Assembly (NCBI GenBank): GCA_002473385.1
Contig: DKTR01000006.1
Location: 1-35,253, forward strand
DNA length: 35,253 nucleotides
Source: Lachnospiraceae bacterium UBA7225
GTDB taxonomy: Bacteria > Bacillota > Clostridia > Lachnospirales > Lachnospiraceae
Direction: 5' to 3'
Positions 15,603-24,062 of this stretch are shown one piece after another. A program made the translations under genes and the position numbers. The notes below the pieces were generated by a model, which saw only the letters and a list, made by a program, of their open reading frames with translations, did no database searches and was not told where the DNA came from. How positions within the stretch are numbered: position 1 is the first letter of the stretch; every line of letters starts with the position of its first letter.

Positions 15603-16598
15603 CTACTCTCCATTCTCTTTTATCAAAAGGAACAACAGTTCCATCGTCAATTCAAAATTTACATTTGCTGTCAAACGCGCTTTTGCTTTCCGGATACCCT
15701 CCAGAATCTGCTCAACGCCCTCATAAGAGCAGCGTCTCGTCTGTTCCTGGATCGTCCTCAGATTCTCGCGGAAAATAATGCCGTTTGCATCGTTTGTCGC
15801 CTTAAAATATAACACATCACGATACCAGACTGCAAGAATATCCAGATAATCCCGGATATCTACTTTAAATTCGGATACCGCCTTCACCGCCGCTGTAATA
15901 TCTGCAATATCCATATCCTTCAGATGTGTCAGCAGATGAATGGCAGCTCCCTTGATCTCATTGAAATTCTCTGACGTTGCAAGCTGCACGGCTTTTCCAA
16001 TATTTCCCTGAGCAAATGCAACACAAATATCTGCCTGATAATCCGGGATCTGCGCATGCTCCATAAGATAATCCCGCACCTGGGAATCCGGCACCGGCTT
16101 GGTGTTCAGCATCACACAGCGTGACAAAATCGTCGGCAGAAGCGCGGATACATTGGTAGTGAGAAGCAGAACCACCACGTAAGATGGTGGCTCCTCGATT
16201 GTTTTTAAGAGCGCATTCTGCGCCTGCATCGTCATCTTTTCCGCATCGCTGACAATATATATTTTATATGGGCTGCTGTACGGACGCACCTGCACGTCCT
16301 CCACGATCTGCTCACGGATGTCATCCACACTGATACTGTTCGGTTTATCATGTGTGATCTCCATAATATCCGGATGATTGCCGCTGTTTGCCTGAAGGCA
16401 TGAGTGACATTTCTCACACGGTCTCTCTTCATCACTCTCGCAATTCAGCGCTTTCGCAAACACGCGCGCAATCATCTTTTTCCCGGAGCCCTTTTCTCCA
16501 TTCAAAATATAGGCATGAGATACTTTGTTTGCCTCAATGGCATTCTGCAAATGTCTGATCACATCTTTATGCCCGATAATCTGACGAAATCCTTTCAT
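15603..16598 (-). CDS. holB: DNA polymerase III delta' subunit
   Basis: HolB is part of the clamp loader that places the beta clamp on DNA. The product of about 331 residues has a degenerate P-loop (NGEKGSGKK), as expected for delta', which does not hydrolyse ATP. It also has a four-Cys zinc module (CESDEERPCEKCHSC), LLKTIEEPPSYVV, and the SRC motif in PTILSRC. The ATG at 16598 overlaps the stop of the guanylate-kinase-like gene in an ATGA and has GGGAG upstream; an upstream ATG at 16655 would lie entirely within that gene. The position next to ricT is conserved in Firmicutes. Confidence 0.95.
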   Translation of the reverse strand: MKGFRQIIGHKDVIRHLQNAIEANKVSHAYILNGEKGSGKKMIARVFAKALNCESDEERPCEKCHSCLQANSGNHPDIMEITHDKPNSISVDDIREQIVEDVQVRPYSSPYKIYIVSDAEKMTMQAQNALLKTIEEPPSYVVVLLLTTNVSALLPTILSRCVMLNTKPVPDSQVRDYLMEHAQIPDYQADICVAFAQGNIGKAVQLATSENFNEIKGAAIHLLTHLKDMDIADITAAVKAVSEFKVDIRDYLDILAVWYRDVLYFKATNDANGIIFRENLRTIQEQTRRCSYEGVEQILEGIRKAKARLTANVNFELTMELLFLLIKENGE

Positions 16599-17203
16599 GC
16601 CCTGCTCCCTTCCCTCTGGCACTGGCGAATAAAATCCGCCACCTCCTGCATGCATTCCTCGCGGTCATTGTCATTGTGAAACCGTCTTCTGATTCCTGCT
16701 TTCTGCAGATTTTCCTCGGAAAAGTCTGCTGCGTCTGCCAGAAATCTTCTGCACATTTCTTCAAACCTGCGGTTCTGCGGCTTACGCTCACGTTTCAGCG
16801 CACGCTCCAGGCGGTTGCCGTCGTCTACCTCTATATAAATAGGAATGACTTTATCATCCCCATAATACGCCTTTAATTTCACATATGATTCCAGAGTCCC
16901 GATCGCAATGTAATCATAATGCTCCAGATCAGTATGTTCATCGTCCACCGTAAAATACTTCCAGATGCCGTGGACAGTGTGATATGCACGCAGCTCTATA
17001 ATTTTTCCCTGGCGCTGCAGCTCTGCAGCCCTGTCCTCCGTGACAAAATGATATTCCACGCCATCGGTTTCCTTCTCACGAATGGGTCTGGTCGTATACA
17101 TCACCAGATTTCTAAGACCAAGCTCCTCCCTTTGCGCTACTTCCTTGAAAATAGTGTCTTTCCCTGTAGAGCTTTTGCCCATAATATAAAATAATTTCCC
17201 CAT
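16595..17203 (-). CDS. Guanylate-kinase-like protein
   Basis: This 202-residue P-loop kinase carries the guanylate kinase hallmark YTTRPIREKETDGVEYHFV (36-54) that binds GMP. Its P-loop is MGKSSTGKD, with Asp after the invariant Lys instead of Ser/Thr. The lid region (RALKRERKPQNRRFEEMCRR) is Arg-rich. The reaction would be GMP + ATP to GDP + ADP, but the P-loop change and the position make a specialised or paralogous role possible. It is the first gene after the promoter at 17273-17302 and overlaps holB by 4 bp. In Bacillus the same slot before holB holds the thymidylate kinase gene tmk. Confidence 0.85.
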   Translation of the reverse strand: MGKLFYIMGKSSTGKDTIFKEVAQREELGLRNLVMYTTRPIREKETDGVEYHFVTEDRAAELQRQGKIIELRAYHTVHGIWKYFTVDDEHTDLEHYDYIAIGTLESYVKLKAYYGDDKVIPIYIEVDDGNRLERALKRERKPQNRRFEEMCRRFLADAADFSEENLQKAGIRRRFHNDNDREECMQEVADFIRQCQREGSRA

Positions 17204-17272
17204 TTCAGCCCTCTTTGTATTACCGCCCGCTCCGACCGGTAACCTCTCTGCTGCTATATTCTCGTACCTTTA

Positions 17273-17302
17273 ATCATACTATAAAAAGGCTGCCCGTGTC
17301 AA
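17273..17302 (-). promoter_or_regulatory. Promoter of the gmk-like, holB, ricT, trmN6-like, rsmI cluster
   Basis: On the minus strand a perfect -35 TTGACA (17297-17302) and TATGAT (17273-17278) are separated by 18 bp. The start codon lies about 70 bp downstream. Confidence 0.75.
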
Positions 17303-17314
17303 ATAATATCCATG

Positions 17315-17353
17315 CGGAACAGTGGCACGGAACAGTGGCACCTGAACTGTTAC
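17315..17353. repeat. Tandem 13-bp repeat with hairpin at the end of the saccharopine-dehydrogenase-like gene
   Basis: CGGAACAGTGGCA occurs twice in tandem (17315-17327 and 17328-17340) and is followed by CCTGAACTGTTACG. AACAGT and ACTGTT form a 6-bp dyad. It begins 4 bp beyond the stop codon at 17358 and shares two sequence blocks with the hairpin at 6937-6969, so it may be a genome-wide gene-end repeat or terminator type. Confidence 0.5.
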
Positions 17354-17357
17354 GTAA

Positions 17358-18611
17358 CTATTTCATCTCCATGATCTCATAGCGGTAGCCGCTCTCTTCC
17401 ATCAGCCTCAGATACGGCTCTGGATCAAAATATTCCGGCGAAAATACTCCGGCATCCTTCCAGATACCGCGTCCGATCAGTTCCAGCGCCAGCGCGGCGC
17501 CAAAGCCTGTCTGTGCTGTTACAGCCTGGCATCCCCAACGCTTCATGGATTCCTGGTTATCAAAGGGCTGATACAGAAAATACTCTTTACGCTCACCATT
17601 CTTCTTTCCAATACAGTGAACGCCCACCAGCATCATTCCCGTCATCTCATCACCAATATCCTTCGGCTGCGGTGCGCATGCCGCTACCACATCACGCGGC
17701 ACTACCTGTACATTTCCCACCTGCACCGGATGGATGCCGCGAAGTCCCAGCTTATCCAGCACCCTGAGCGCGGTAATTAAGTTTTCATCCAGGCTGATTT
17801 TAAAAGTTGCTTTTTTCAGACCATACTGCTTCAGATAACGCGGCAGCGTCACAACCTCCTCATGCTCCACCTTCACCAGTGTGTTGCATCCGACACCCTC
17901 CGGCATCTCAAAGACCTCCTGCCCGGCAAACGCTTTTTCCACAAGGAATCCGCCTTTTTCCTCATCGTATTCCACATTGGGATTCATCACCTCATCCAGG
18001 ACAGTCCACACATTAAAACCAAACATAATGTCATCCGGATCTGCTCCCGGAACAGACAGGTTGCCGCCATCCTTCACATGCGCCTCCTGAATTTCATCCA
18101 GCAGTTTTGTCGCCGCATATTTGGCAAATACATTCACCACCCCGGGGTCTATGCCAAGGCAGATCACCGCCATCTGTCCCTTCTGCCGCCATGCTTCATG
18201 GCGGTCAAAGTTGTATTTTGTCATCGGTTCCAGATAGCTGTTTTCGATGCCTGGTCCGTAAGCCGGTTTATCCATTGGCACAGACCAGGTACCCATACTG
18301 GCGTAATTACAGCCCGTCTCAAACGCCGCGTCAAATATCATGTTGCTTGCAAAAGGAGGAGCTGCATCCATCACAAAATCAATATGATGCGCCCGGATAA
18401 TCCGCTTCATTTCTTCCCGGTTTGTAGCATTCACCTTCGACACAGCAAAACGTGCATCTTCTCCAAGCATCGCAGCCACTTCCCGTGCTCTTTTCTCATC
18501 ATAATCACAAATCAGCACATATTCCAGCCATGCGCCTTGCGGGTCTCTCCACTGCATGACTTTCAGAATACTCTCTCCGACAGCTCCTGCCCCGACCAGC
18601 ATCATTCTCAT
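17358..18611 (-). CDS. Saccharopine dehydrogenase-fold protein, candidate carboxy(nor)spermidine synthase
   Basis: This NAD(P)-dependent enzyme of about 417 residues begins with a Rossmann motif (MLVGAGAVGES). Family motifs such as MDAAPPFASNMIFDAAFETG, VICLGIDPGVVNVFAKYA and HPVQVGNVQVVPRDVVAAC are visible. The fold is shared by lysine-biosynthetic saccharopine reductase and by carboxynorspermidine/carboxyspermidine dehydrogenase, which condenses aspartate semialdehyde with a diamine. It lies 103 bp after potD on the same strand with no strong terminator between, so a polyamine role is the better guess. The partner decarboxylase gene (nspC type) is not in the window. The ATG at 18611 has GAGGAAG upstream; a GTG at 18629 in frame is the alternative. 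Confidence 0.8.
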   Translation of the reverse strand: MRMMLVGAGAVGESILKVMQWRDPQGAWLEYVLICDYDEKRAREVAAMLGEDARFAVSKVNATNREEMKRIIRAHHIDFVMDAAPPFASNMIFDAAFETGCNYASMGTWSVPMDKPAYGPGIENSYLEPMTKYNFDRHEAWRQKGQMAVICLGIDPGVVNVFAKYAATKLLDEIQEAHVKDGGNLSVPGADPDDIMFGFNVWTVLDEVMNPNVEYDEEKGGFLVEKAFAGQEVFEMPEGVGCNTLVKVEHEEVVTLPRYLKQYGLKKATFKISLDENLITALRVLDKLGLRGIHPVQVGNVQVVPRDVVAACAPQPKDIGDEMTGMMLVGVHCIGKKNGERKEYFLYQPFDNQESMKRWGCQAVTAQTGFGAALALELIGRGIWKDAGVFSPEYFDPEPYLRLMEESGYRYEIMEMK

Positions 18612-18714
18612 AAAATAACGCTTCCTCACTTTCCTGATTTTCTATCTGCCTGCATAAAATATTTTCCGCGCCTGTCACATTCCCTTTCCACGCCTGGCAT
18701 CATCCATGCTAACA

Positions 18715-20352
18715 TTATCCGTGTTTTTTTCTTTTCATTCTCACCAGCATGACTGCAGCAGCGGCTGCCAGTACGATCAATGCCCACGCCCACACCGGCA
18801 TATCGTAAATATTAAAGCAGCGGACACCGATCCACATCTGATTGATTGCTTCATTTTGTGCATCATCAAAATACACCATGATCGCCGATCTTGCAATTGC
18901 TTCCTGCGACGGATACTGCGCAGAAAGCTGACGGTCTGCCTGGTCTGCCGGAGCCGTAATAACATAATCCCCGCTGTTCCCGTCTTCTGTAAAGAAATAT
19001 CCGATGTCATAATCAACTGCATCTTCTTCATCCTCTTCCGCCCCGTAGCACCAGTCGGCATACTCAAAAATGCGCTCGTCCTCTCCGCCGGAGATTACAG
19101 AGGTGTAACCGATATAATACATATTACGGATAACATTGTCCGGTCTGGAGGTAAAATTAATAAACGCTTCTGCTGCATGCTGTTTTGCCGCGTCTTCTCC
19201 AATACCGCTTTTTAACATTACCCAGCCGTCAAAATATATATTTGTGGATTCCTCCGGCACGGCAAATGCAAGCGTAAAATCATCTTCATCCGCCTGGTCC
19301 ATTGTATAGACCGCGTCCCCGGACCACTGATAGTTCGCCGCGACCTTACCGGTTACCATATCCGCTTTACCGGAATCTGTCTCAAAAGAATATGCGTTAT
19401 TTTTCACATCCTGCAGATAATCCTGCACCAAAGCAATGGTCTCCGGGGAAGTATCATTCATCTCCCGTTCCAGATTTTTCTGATAATCCGCATCCTGCAG
19501 AAATTCCTCCGACGTAAGCAGATCAGATTTCAGCGCGCCCACAGCCGCAAAATAAGAATCCCGCACATTATCCTTAATCGTTACCTGACGGTAATACGCG
19601 GGGTCATTCAGGATCTTCCAGCTCGACGCATCCTCCTCTGACACCAGCTCCGGATTGTATACAATGCCGGTAATCCCCCACATATAGCCTGCCGCGTACT
19701 TTGACCATGCCTCACCATTGATCTCATTCTCTTCAAAAATTGAACGGATATAGGGAGACACCCCGTTTATATAGTAGTTATTCTCATCCGAGGTATCAAA
19801 AAATTCATCCGACAGCGGCACAAGCTGTCCCTGCGCCATCAGCTTCATAATCATGTACTCGGAAGGGCAGACGATATCGTACACATCGCCCAAAGTGAGC
19901 ATGTTGTAGAGATCCTCGTTCGTTCCAAAAGTGGAATACTCCACATTTACTTTAATCCCATAGGTTTCCAGATACCACGTCTCAAAATCCTCTACCATAG
20001 AATTTACGCCAATGATATCTCCGCTTTCCAGATCGATCGTCTCTTCCTCGTCCCACTCTCCCAGGTCGATGTATTCCTCCCAGTTGCACACCCGCAGAGT
20101 GACCTCCCGGACTGCGCCTGCCTGTTCCTCACCTGCTGTCTGTGCTGCATCCGTTTGCTCATTGCCTGCTGCCTGTGCTGCATCCGTTTGCTCATTACCT
20201 GCTGCCTGTCCTGCATCCATCTGCTTATCACTTTCTGCATATGCTGCATCCGTTTGCTTATCACTTTCTGCATATGCTGCATCCGGCAGGGCAGTACACA
20301 GCAATGCCCCGCAAAGAGCCGCTGCGGCGGTTCTGTACCATTCTCTTTTCAT
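18715..20352 (-). CDS. potD: Spermidine/putrescine-binding protein with C-terminal membrane anchor
   Basis: PotD captures polyamines outside the cell for the PotABC importer. The 545-residue product is much longer than the usual ~350. Residues 1-28 form a signal peptide ending AYA. Residues 25-79 are five 11-residue repeats (types AAYAESDKQTD and AAQAAGNEQTD). The binding domain follows, with VCNWEEYID, the segment YDIVCPSEYMIMKL and YMWGITGIVYNPE. There is no lipobox Cys; instead the C terminus has a membrane segment (VWAWALIVLAAAAAVMLV) and a basic tail RMKRKKHG. The ATG at 20352 overlaps the potC stop (TGATG); a start at 20451 would precede the signal peptide with non-family residues. An acidic stretch (EEDEEDAVDYD) lies late in the domain. 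Confidence 0.9.
   Translation of the reverse strand: MKREWYRTAAAALCGALLCTALPDAAYAESDKQTDAAYAESDKQMDAGQAAGNEQTDAAQAAGNEQTDAAQTAGEEQAGAVREVTLRVCNWEEYIDLGEWDEEETIDLESGDIIGVNSMVEDFETWYLETYGIKVNVEYSTFGTNEDLYNMLTLGDVYDIVCPSEYMIMKLMAQGQLVPLSDEFFDTSDENNYYINGVSPYIRSIFEENEINGEAWSKYAAGYMWGITGIVYNPELVSEEDASSWKILNDPAYYRQVTIKDNVRDSYFAAVGALKSDLLTSEEFLQDADYQKNLEREMNDTSPETIALVQDYLQDVKNNAYSFETDSGKADMVTGKVAANYQWSGDAVYTMDQADEDDFTLAFAVPEESTNIYFDGWVMLKSGIGEDAAKQHAAEAFINFTSRPDNVIRNMYYIGYTSVISGGEDERIFEYADWCYGAEEDEEDAVDYDIGYFFTEDGNSGDYVITAPADQADRQLSAQYPSQEAIARSAIMVYFDDAQNEAINQMWIGVRCFNIYDMPVWAWALIVLAAAAAVMLVRMKRKKHG
20116..20280 (-). repeat. Five 33-bp tandem repeats in potD
   Basis: The block encodes residues 25-79 of PotD as five in-frame units of 11 residues. 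Units 1 and 2 are near-identical to each other, as are units 3 and 4; unit 5 is more diverged. The array starts at the signal peptide cleavage site and forms a flexible, Gln/Ala/acidic linker. Such arrays change length by slippage. Confidence 0.85.
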
Positions 20353-21155
20353 CACACACCTGCCCTTTCCGCTGTCTCTTTCTGCGCCCGCAGATTCATC
20401 AGCACAACGATCAGAATAACTACCGCGAAAATCACAGTGGACAATGCCCACAGCGCTGTTTTAATCGTTGTCTGGGAACCCTTTGTTGCGTTCACCACAT
20501 AAGTGCTGATCGTGTCAAAGGTCGCAGGCTTTGTATAGGTTGCAACAAAATAATCATCCAGAGAAAGCGTAACTGCCAGTGCAAAACCGGACACGATTCC
20601 AGGCATAATCTGCGGAATCACAATCTTCCGGAGAGCTTTTGCCGGAGTCGCCCCCAGATCCAGCGCCGCCTCATAAATGCTTGAATCCATCTGTTTCAGC
20701 TTCGGAACAACCGACAGAAAAACAAACGGCGCGCACAATGTCACATGACCTGCAAGCAGCGGAATAAAGGTGTCCTTGCTCACTCCCAGAACCACCACCA
20801 GAAGAATGCAGATGGAAAATCCCGTCACCACGTCCGCGTTCACAACCGGCACCTGGTTTACCGTGGAAATTGCAGATGACACCCGTTTCCCGCTGTAAAA
20901 GGAACCGATAGCCCCCATGGTTCCCAGAAGCGTCGCAATTGCCGCTGCAGAAAACGCCAGTGCAATCGTTCCCAGAATCATATCACGCAGTTCCGGTGTC
21001 GTAAATAATGTCACATAATTTTTCAGTGAAAATCCGCGGATCGCTCCAATTTGTGTGGCATCGGTAAAGCTGTATACTGCCAGTACAAGAATCGGCAGGT
21101 ATAAAAACAGAAGTACAAATATGATCACAGCGCCCTTCCATACCTTTTTCATCAT
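20352..21155 (-). CDS. potC: Spermidine/putrescine ABC transporter permease
   Basis: This 267-residue membrane protein has about six transmembrane segments and forms the channel with PotB. It starts IIFVLLFLYLPILVLAVYSF, the usual PotC N terminus. The EAA loop is SIYEAALDLGATPAKALRKI, followed by VIPQIMPGI. The later segment TLSLDDYFVATYTKP is typical of PotC. Its start overlaps the potB stop by 4 bp (ATGA) and its end overlaps potD by one base, so the three genes are translationally coupled. Confidence 0.94.
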   Translation of the reverse strand: MMKKVWKGAVIIFVLLFLYLPILVLAVYSFTDATQIGAIRGFSLKNYVTLFTTPELRDMILGTIALAFSAAAIATLLGTMGAIGSFYSGKRVSSAISTVNQVPVVNADVVTGFSICILLVVVLGVSKDTFIPLLAGHVTLCAPFVFLSVVPKLKQMDSSIYEAALDLGATPAKALRKIVIPQIMPGIVSGFALAVTLSLDDYFVATYTKPATFDTISTYVVNATKGSQTTIKTALWALSTVIFAVVILIVVLMNLRAQKETAERAGV

Positions 21156-21949
21156 AACAGCGCCCCTCCTCTCGGATTATCTTCCTCTTCCATTCCTCTG
21201 GTCAGCAGCGTAAACAGACAGATAATCGCCAGCAATATCAGCGCGATCATCGATCCGCCGTTCCAGTTGTAAGCTGCAAAGTAACTGCCGATCAGGCTGC
21301 CCATAATATAGGTGCTGTTGTACAGCATATCCAGAACCACATAGTTTGTCATTGCCGGTAAAAACACCATGGCAATACCGCTTACGATTCCCGGTATCGA
21401 AAGCGGCAATGTCACTTTTAAAAATGCCTCGCGCTCATCCGCCCCCAGATCCCGCGCCGCCTCTAAAAGTGATTCATCCAGCTTCACGATTGTGTTATAT
21501 ATCGGCAGGATCATAAAAGGAAGAAAATCATATGTCATACCGATCACCGCATTAAGAAACGGATAAAACGCCAGATTGTTTTCGATTAATGTCAATATTT
21601 CCTTCAGCGCTGTAATGCGCAGAGAAAAATTAATCCACATCGGCATAATAAAAATCATCACGATCACTGATTTCGCCTTCAGCCTGCTCTTCGCTAGAAT
21701 ATATGCCGTCGGGTATGCAAGCAGCAGACAGACCGCCGTTGTCGTGATAGAAATGGCAAAGCTGTAGCATAGCGTACCCAGTGTATTCGGATTCGTAAAA
21801 AACCCTGTCAGATTTGACAGAGTAAACTGCCCCTGTCCGTTGGTAAAAGCATAGTAGATCAGCACCAGAAGCGGCGCAACCACAAAAATCGCCAGAAAAA
21901 GCGCATAGGGGATCCCCAGACTTTTTCTGGAAAATGATATTCTGCCCAT
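21152..21949 (-). CDS. potB: Spermidine/putrescine ABC transporter permease
   Basis: This 265-residue partner permease of PotC begins with the membrane segment YALFLAIFVVAPLLVLIYYA. The motif YDFLPFMILPIYNTIVKLDE is characteristic of PotB, and the EAA loop reads LLEAARDLGADEREAFLKVT followed by LPLSIPGI. It lies 11 bp after potA and overlaps potC by 4 bp. The protein sits in the cytoplasmic membrane and docks the PotA ATPase. Confidence 0.94.
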   Translation of the reverse strand: MGRISFSRKSLGIPYALFLAIFVVAPLLVLIYYAFTNGQGQFTLSNLTGFFTNPNTLGTLCYSFAISITTTAVCLLLAYPTAYILAKSRLKAKSVIVMIFIMPMWINFSLRITALKEILTLIENNLAFYPFLNAVIGMTYDFLPFMILPIYNTIVKLDESLLEAARDLGADEREAFLKVTLPLSIPGIVSGIAMVFLPAMTNYVVLDMLYNSTYIMGSLIGSYFAAYNWNGGSMIALILLAIICLFTLLTRGMEEEDNPRGGALL

Positions 21950-21960
21950 CGCGTCCCCTC

Positions 21961-23400
21961 CTATCTTTTCACCGAAAAGGTCATTTTCTCCACCGGCATG
22001 ATCAGACCTACCTGGTCATCCATGTTCCACAAATATTCGTCGTTTACCACAAAATCCTGTCCCATGTCCGTATGTATGACATAGCTGTAGTGGTCGCCCT
22101 TATAGATCAAGTTGCTGATGTATCCCTGCACCAGCCCTTCGTCCTGATGATCCGTCATCTTAATGTCATTCGGACCGATTGCTGCCATCACACGGATCTT
22201 ACGCGGATCGATCTCCTCGCCGGAAGCATCCAGCAGCGTTCCGTCCTCGGCGCGCTTACTGCCCCTGATGATTTTCGTCAGACTGGTATCCAGCAGGGTA
22301 TCATTGTACTCCAGTCTGTGATTTTTGTTAATTTCCACCGCAAAAATATTTGTGTGATCTTCCGCAATCATAATATGGATATTATCCGGATCTACCCGCA
22401 TTCCGACCTGGTCGCCCGGCTTCGCCGATCTCACCGACTGGATTACCATCTCATTCTTGCCGGACTCCACCGTGATTTCATAGTGCATTCCCTTAAAGAT
22501 CACAGAAGTCACTACGCCCCGGATAGTCCCTTCCTGCGGGGCAGTCAGAATCACATCCTCCGGGCGTACTACCGCCGTGATATGCGTTCCCTCCTCCACA
22601 TCATCCACGCAGTCAAACTCGCCGCCGCAGAAACGCGCCCGCAGATGTCCGGTCATAATGCCATTGAAGATATTGCTGTCCCCGATAAAATCCGCAACAA
22701 AAGCATTTATCGGTTCATTATAAATATCCTCAGGCGCACCGATCTGCTGCGTCTTTCCCTCCGACATTACCACGATCTTATCCGACATTGTGAGTGCCTC
22801 TTCCTGATCATGTGTTACATAAATAAATGTGATGCCAAGCTCCTTATGCATGGCCTTCAGCTCAAGCTGCATCTCTTTGCGCATCTTTAGATCAAGTGCC
22901 CCCAGCGGCTCATCCAGAAGCAGGATCTCCGGCTCATTTACCACTGCACGCGCGATTGCGACACGCTGCTGCTGCCCTCCGGAGAGCGTAGAAACGCGGC
23001 GGTTTTCAAAGCCCTCCAGATCTACCAGCTCCAGAACCTTTTTCACTTTCTTTTCAATGACGCTCTTTTGCATTTTTTTCTGCTTTAATCCAAATGCGAT
23101 GTTATCAAAAATATTCATGTGCGGAAACAGTGCGTACCTCTGAAACACCGTGTTAATCGGGCGCTTGTTCGGAGGCAGGTTCGTGATCGGTTTCCCGTTC
23201 AGCAGAATCTCCCCCTCCGTCGGAATATCAAAACCCGCAATCATACGCAGCGTCGTCGTTTTACCGCATCCGGACGGTCCCAGAAATGTCACAAATTCTC
23301 CGCGCTTCACTTCGAGATTGAAATCCTCCACTGCATGGAAGCCATCCTCAAATGTTTTTGTGATATGTTTTAATTCAATAATATTTTCTCTCTGCTCCAT
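21961..23400 (-). CDS. potA: Spermidine/putrescine ABC transporter ATP-binding protein, extended
   Basis: PotA hydrolyses ATP to drive polyamine uptake. Residues of 41-48 are the Walker A (GPSGCGKT), Q87 the Q-loop, 139-143 the signature LSGGQ, 159-164 the Walker B and H197 the switch His. The regulatory C-terminal half is longer than usual: the protein has 479 residues against about 370 in well-studied PotA. TOBE-type segments occur around residues 270-340 and again near 420-475, with a linker containing DASGEEIDPRKIRVM between them. The ATG at 23400 is 26 bp after the XRE-cupin regulator gene, and the five genes appear to form one operon. Confidence 0.94.
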   Translation of the reverse strand: MEQRENIIELKHITKTFEDGFHAVEDFNLEVKRGEFVTFLGPSGCGKTTTLRMIAGFDIPTEGEILLNGKPITNLPPNKRPINTVFQRYALFPHMNIFDNIAFGLKQKKMQKSVIEKKVKKVLELVDLEGFENRRVSTLSGGQQQRVAIARAVVNEPEILLLDEPLGALDLKMRKEMQLELKAMHKELGITFIYVTHDQEEALTMSDKIVVMSEGKTQQIGAPEDIYNEPINAFVADFIGDSNIFNGIMTGHLRARFCGGEFDCVDDVEEGTHITAVVRPEDVILTAPQEGTIRGVVTSVIFKGMHYEITVESGKNEMVIQSVRSAKPGDQVGMRVDPDNIHIMIAEDHTNIFAVEINKNHRLEYNDTLLDTSLTKIIRGSKRAEDGTLLDASGEEIDPRKIRVMAAIGPNDIKMTDHQDEGLVQGYISNLIYKGDHYSYVIHTDMGQDFVVNDEYLWNMDDQVGLIMPVEKMTFSVKR

Positions 23401-23426
23401 AGTAACTCCCTCGTATATATATTTTT

Positions 23427-23984
23427 TTAAAACATCGGCGGTGTACTCACCCAGATAAATTTTGCCGGACGGTTTCCCGGATTTTCTATGCGGTGCTTCC
23501 GCTTGGCAGGATAGTAAAAGCTTTCCCCGGACTTCACGTGATAAACCTGATCTCCCAGATAAAGATTCAGTCTTCCGGAAATCACATATCCAAATTCCTC
23601 CCCGTCGTGCGGCTTATCCTCGTCCAGGCTCTGATGCGGCTGTACCACCACCAGCAGCGGCTCCATCTGATATTTCTGCGCGGTCGGCACGATCCATTGA
23701 ATGCTGTTTCCTCTCTCATCCACCTTCTCAAAGAAGCCTTCCTCCGTGAACACAATCTGTTCCTCTACCGCTTCCTTGAAAAAATCTGACGCCGTCGTCC
23801 CCAGGCACTCGATCAGATCCAGCAGTGTTACAACAGACGGCGACACCTGTCCCCGCTCAAGCTGTGAAATAAATCCCTTTGTCAGCTCTGCCCGGTCCGC
23901 CAGATCCTGCTGCGTCAACCCTTTGCGATTGCGCAGATCTCTTATTTTTTTACCGATCTGGGCATTCACATAATCCAGCTCCAT
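23427..23984 (-). CDS. XRE-cupin regulator of the polyamine operon (PuuR type)
   Basis: This 185-residue protein has an XRE helix-turn-helix (residues of about 8-62, IRDLRNRKGLTQQDLADRAE) and a C-terminal cupin sensor domain (about 108-183, with KPHDGEEFGYVISGRLNLYL and AKRKHRIENPG). The same architecture is found in PuuR, the putrescine-responsive repressor of E. coli. Leading the potABCD genes strongly suggests control of polyamine uptake by an intracellular polyamine bound in the cupin. It is the first gene after the promoter at 24063-24090, so it is probably autoregulated. Confidence 0.9.
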   Translation of the reverse strand: MELDYVNAQIGKKIRDLRNRKGLTQQDLADRAELTKGFISQLERGQVSPSVVTLLDLIECLGTTASDFFKEAVEEQIVFTEEGFFEKVDERGNSIQWIVPTAQKYQMEPLLVVVQPHQSLDEDKPHDGEEFGYVISGRLNLYLGDQVYHVKSGESFYYPAKRKHRIENPGNRPAKFIWVSTPPMF

Positions 23985-24062
23985 TTATCCTCGTCCTCTC
24001 TTTCCGTTCTTCCTGTTCTAAACTAAAAATCACTTTTTACTAAACCTTATATTCTGATTACG

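Noticed and set aside
20116..20280. CRISPR array
   Set aside because: The 33-bp units are contiguous and in frame with no unique spacers, so this is a coding tandem repeat.
20004..20684. Several repeat-rich ORFs around the potD repeat array
   Set aside because: They are other frames of the 33-bp tandem repeat, so their repetitive proteins are artefacts.
21934..22890. 318-residue + strand ORF opposite potA
   Set aside because: Shadow of a well-conserved ATPase gene; no recognisable domain or start site.
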